Assembly: GCA_023052935.1 (NCBI GenBank)
Contig: CM041297.1
Span: forward strand, 5,694,280-5,758,279
Source: Piezodorus guildinii
Lineage: Eukaryota > Arthropoda > Insecta > Hemiptera > Pentatomidae
Length of the DNA stretch: 64,000 nucleotides
Direction: 5' to 3'
The position numbers and the translations under genes were made by a program. The notes under the pieces were generated by a model that was given only the letters and a program-made list of their open reading frames with translations, was not told where the DNA came from and ran no database searches. Of this stretch, positions 63,951-64,000 are shown in pieces. Numbering within the stretch: the stretch's first letter is position 1; every line of letters starts with the position of its first letter.

Positions 63951-64000
63951 TACATACAGATTTGAAAAACATAGTAGGTTCACAGAATAAACAGTTTTAT

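Overview
The window looks like gene-poor, A+T-rich arthropod (probably insect) chromosomal DNA made almost entirely of transposable elements nested inside one another. Pointers to an insect are an env-bearing gypsy/errantivirus-type LTR element, mariner and Tc1 relatives, Jockey-like and RTE-like LINEs, tRNA-derived SINEs, and a non-autonomous Helitron with the A|TC...CTAG|T ends common in insects. No complete host gene was recognised. Two GC-rich islands (about 29.30-29.62 kb and 57.52-57.82 kb) look like possible promoter/first-exon regions of host genes.

Layout. 0-9 kb: end of a Jockey-like LINE split by a mariner remnant; a 5'-truncated LINE with an (ATCT)n tail; copies of a roughly 0.9-kb high-copy repeat (here family H, possibly a non-autonomous Helentron-like element); a 412-codon RTE-like reverse-transcriptase fragment. 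9-18 kb: a tRNA-derived SINE with a 70-nt poly(T) end, three more H copies, a 1.9-kb inverted duplication with arms of about 630-660 bp, an H copy carrying both a SINE and a LINE insertion, and a canonical Helitron. 18-27 kb: a complete but inactivated Tc1-like transposon, Jockey-like LINE pieces (one inserted into another), an RNase H-bearing LINE remnant, and a Jockey RT inserted in an old H copy. 27-37 kb: two inverted-repeat elements carrying hammerhead-ribozyme-like motifs, a 20-bp tandem repeat, GC-rich island 1, two SINE families, an RTE-like LINE, and a diverged direct duplication. 37-49 kb: more nested LINE/H/SINE/mariner copies and several kilobases of AT-rich DNA with no recognisable feature. 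49.2-56.7 kb: a 7.5-kb LTR retrotransposon/endogenous retrovirus with apparently identical 304-bp LTRs, a tRNA-Lys primer site, gag, a probable -1 frameshift site, protease, RT/RNase H, integrase and env. 57-64 kb: SINE pieces, GC-rich island 2, another hammerhead-bearing inverted repeat, a mariner and a Jockey-like LINE 3' end.

How the parts relate: the LTR element is the only nearly intact coding unit. Its env, protease and RT catalytic box look good, but pol lies in three frames, and the first RNase H aspartate and the third integrase acidic residue are replaced. Many LINE and SINE copies have visible target-site duplications, so the order of nested insertions can be read directly. The least explained signals are the hammerhead-like motif shared by otherwise different repeats, the asymmetric inverted ends of family H, and the recent large inverted duplication.

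All coordinates come from reading by eye. Boundaries marked by target-site duplications should be accurate to a base or two; the others are approximate.
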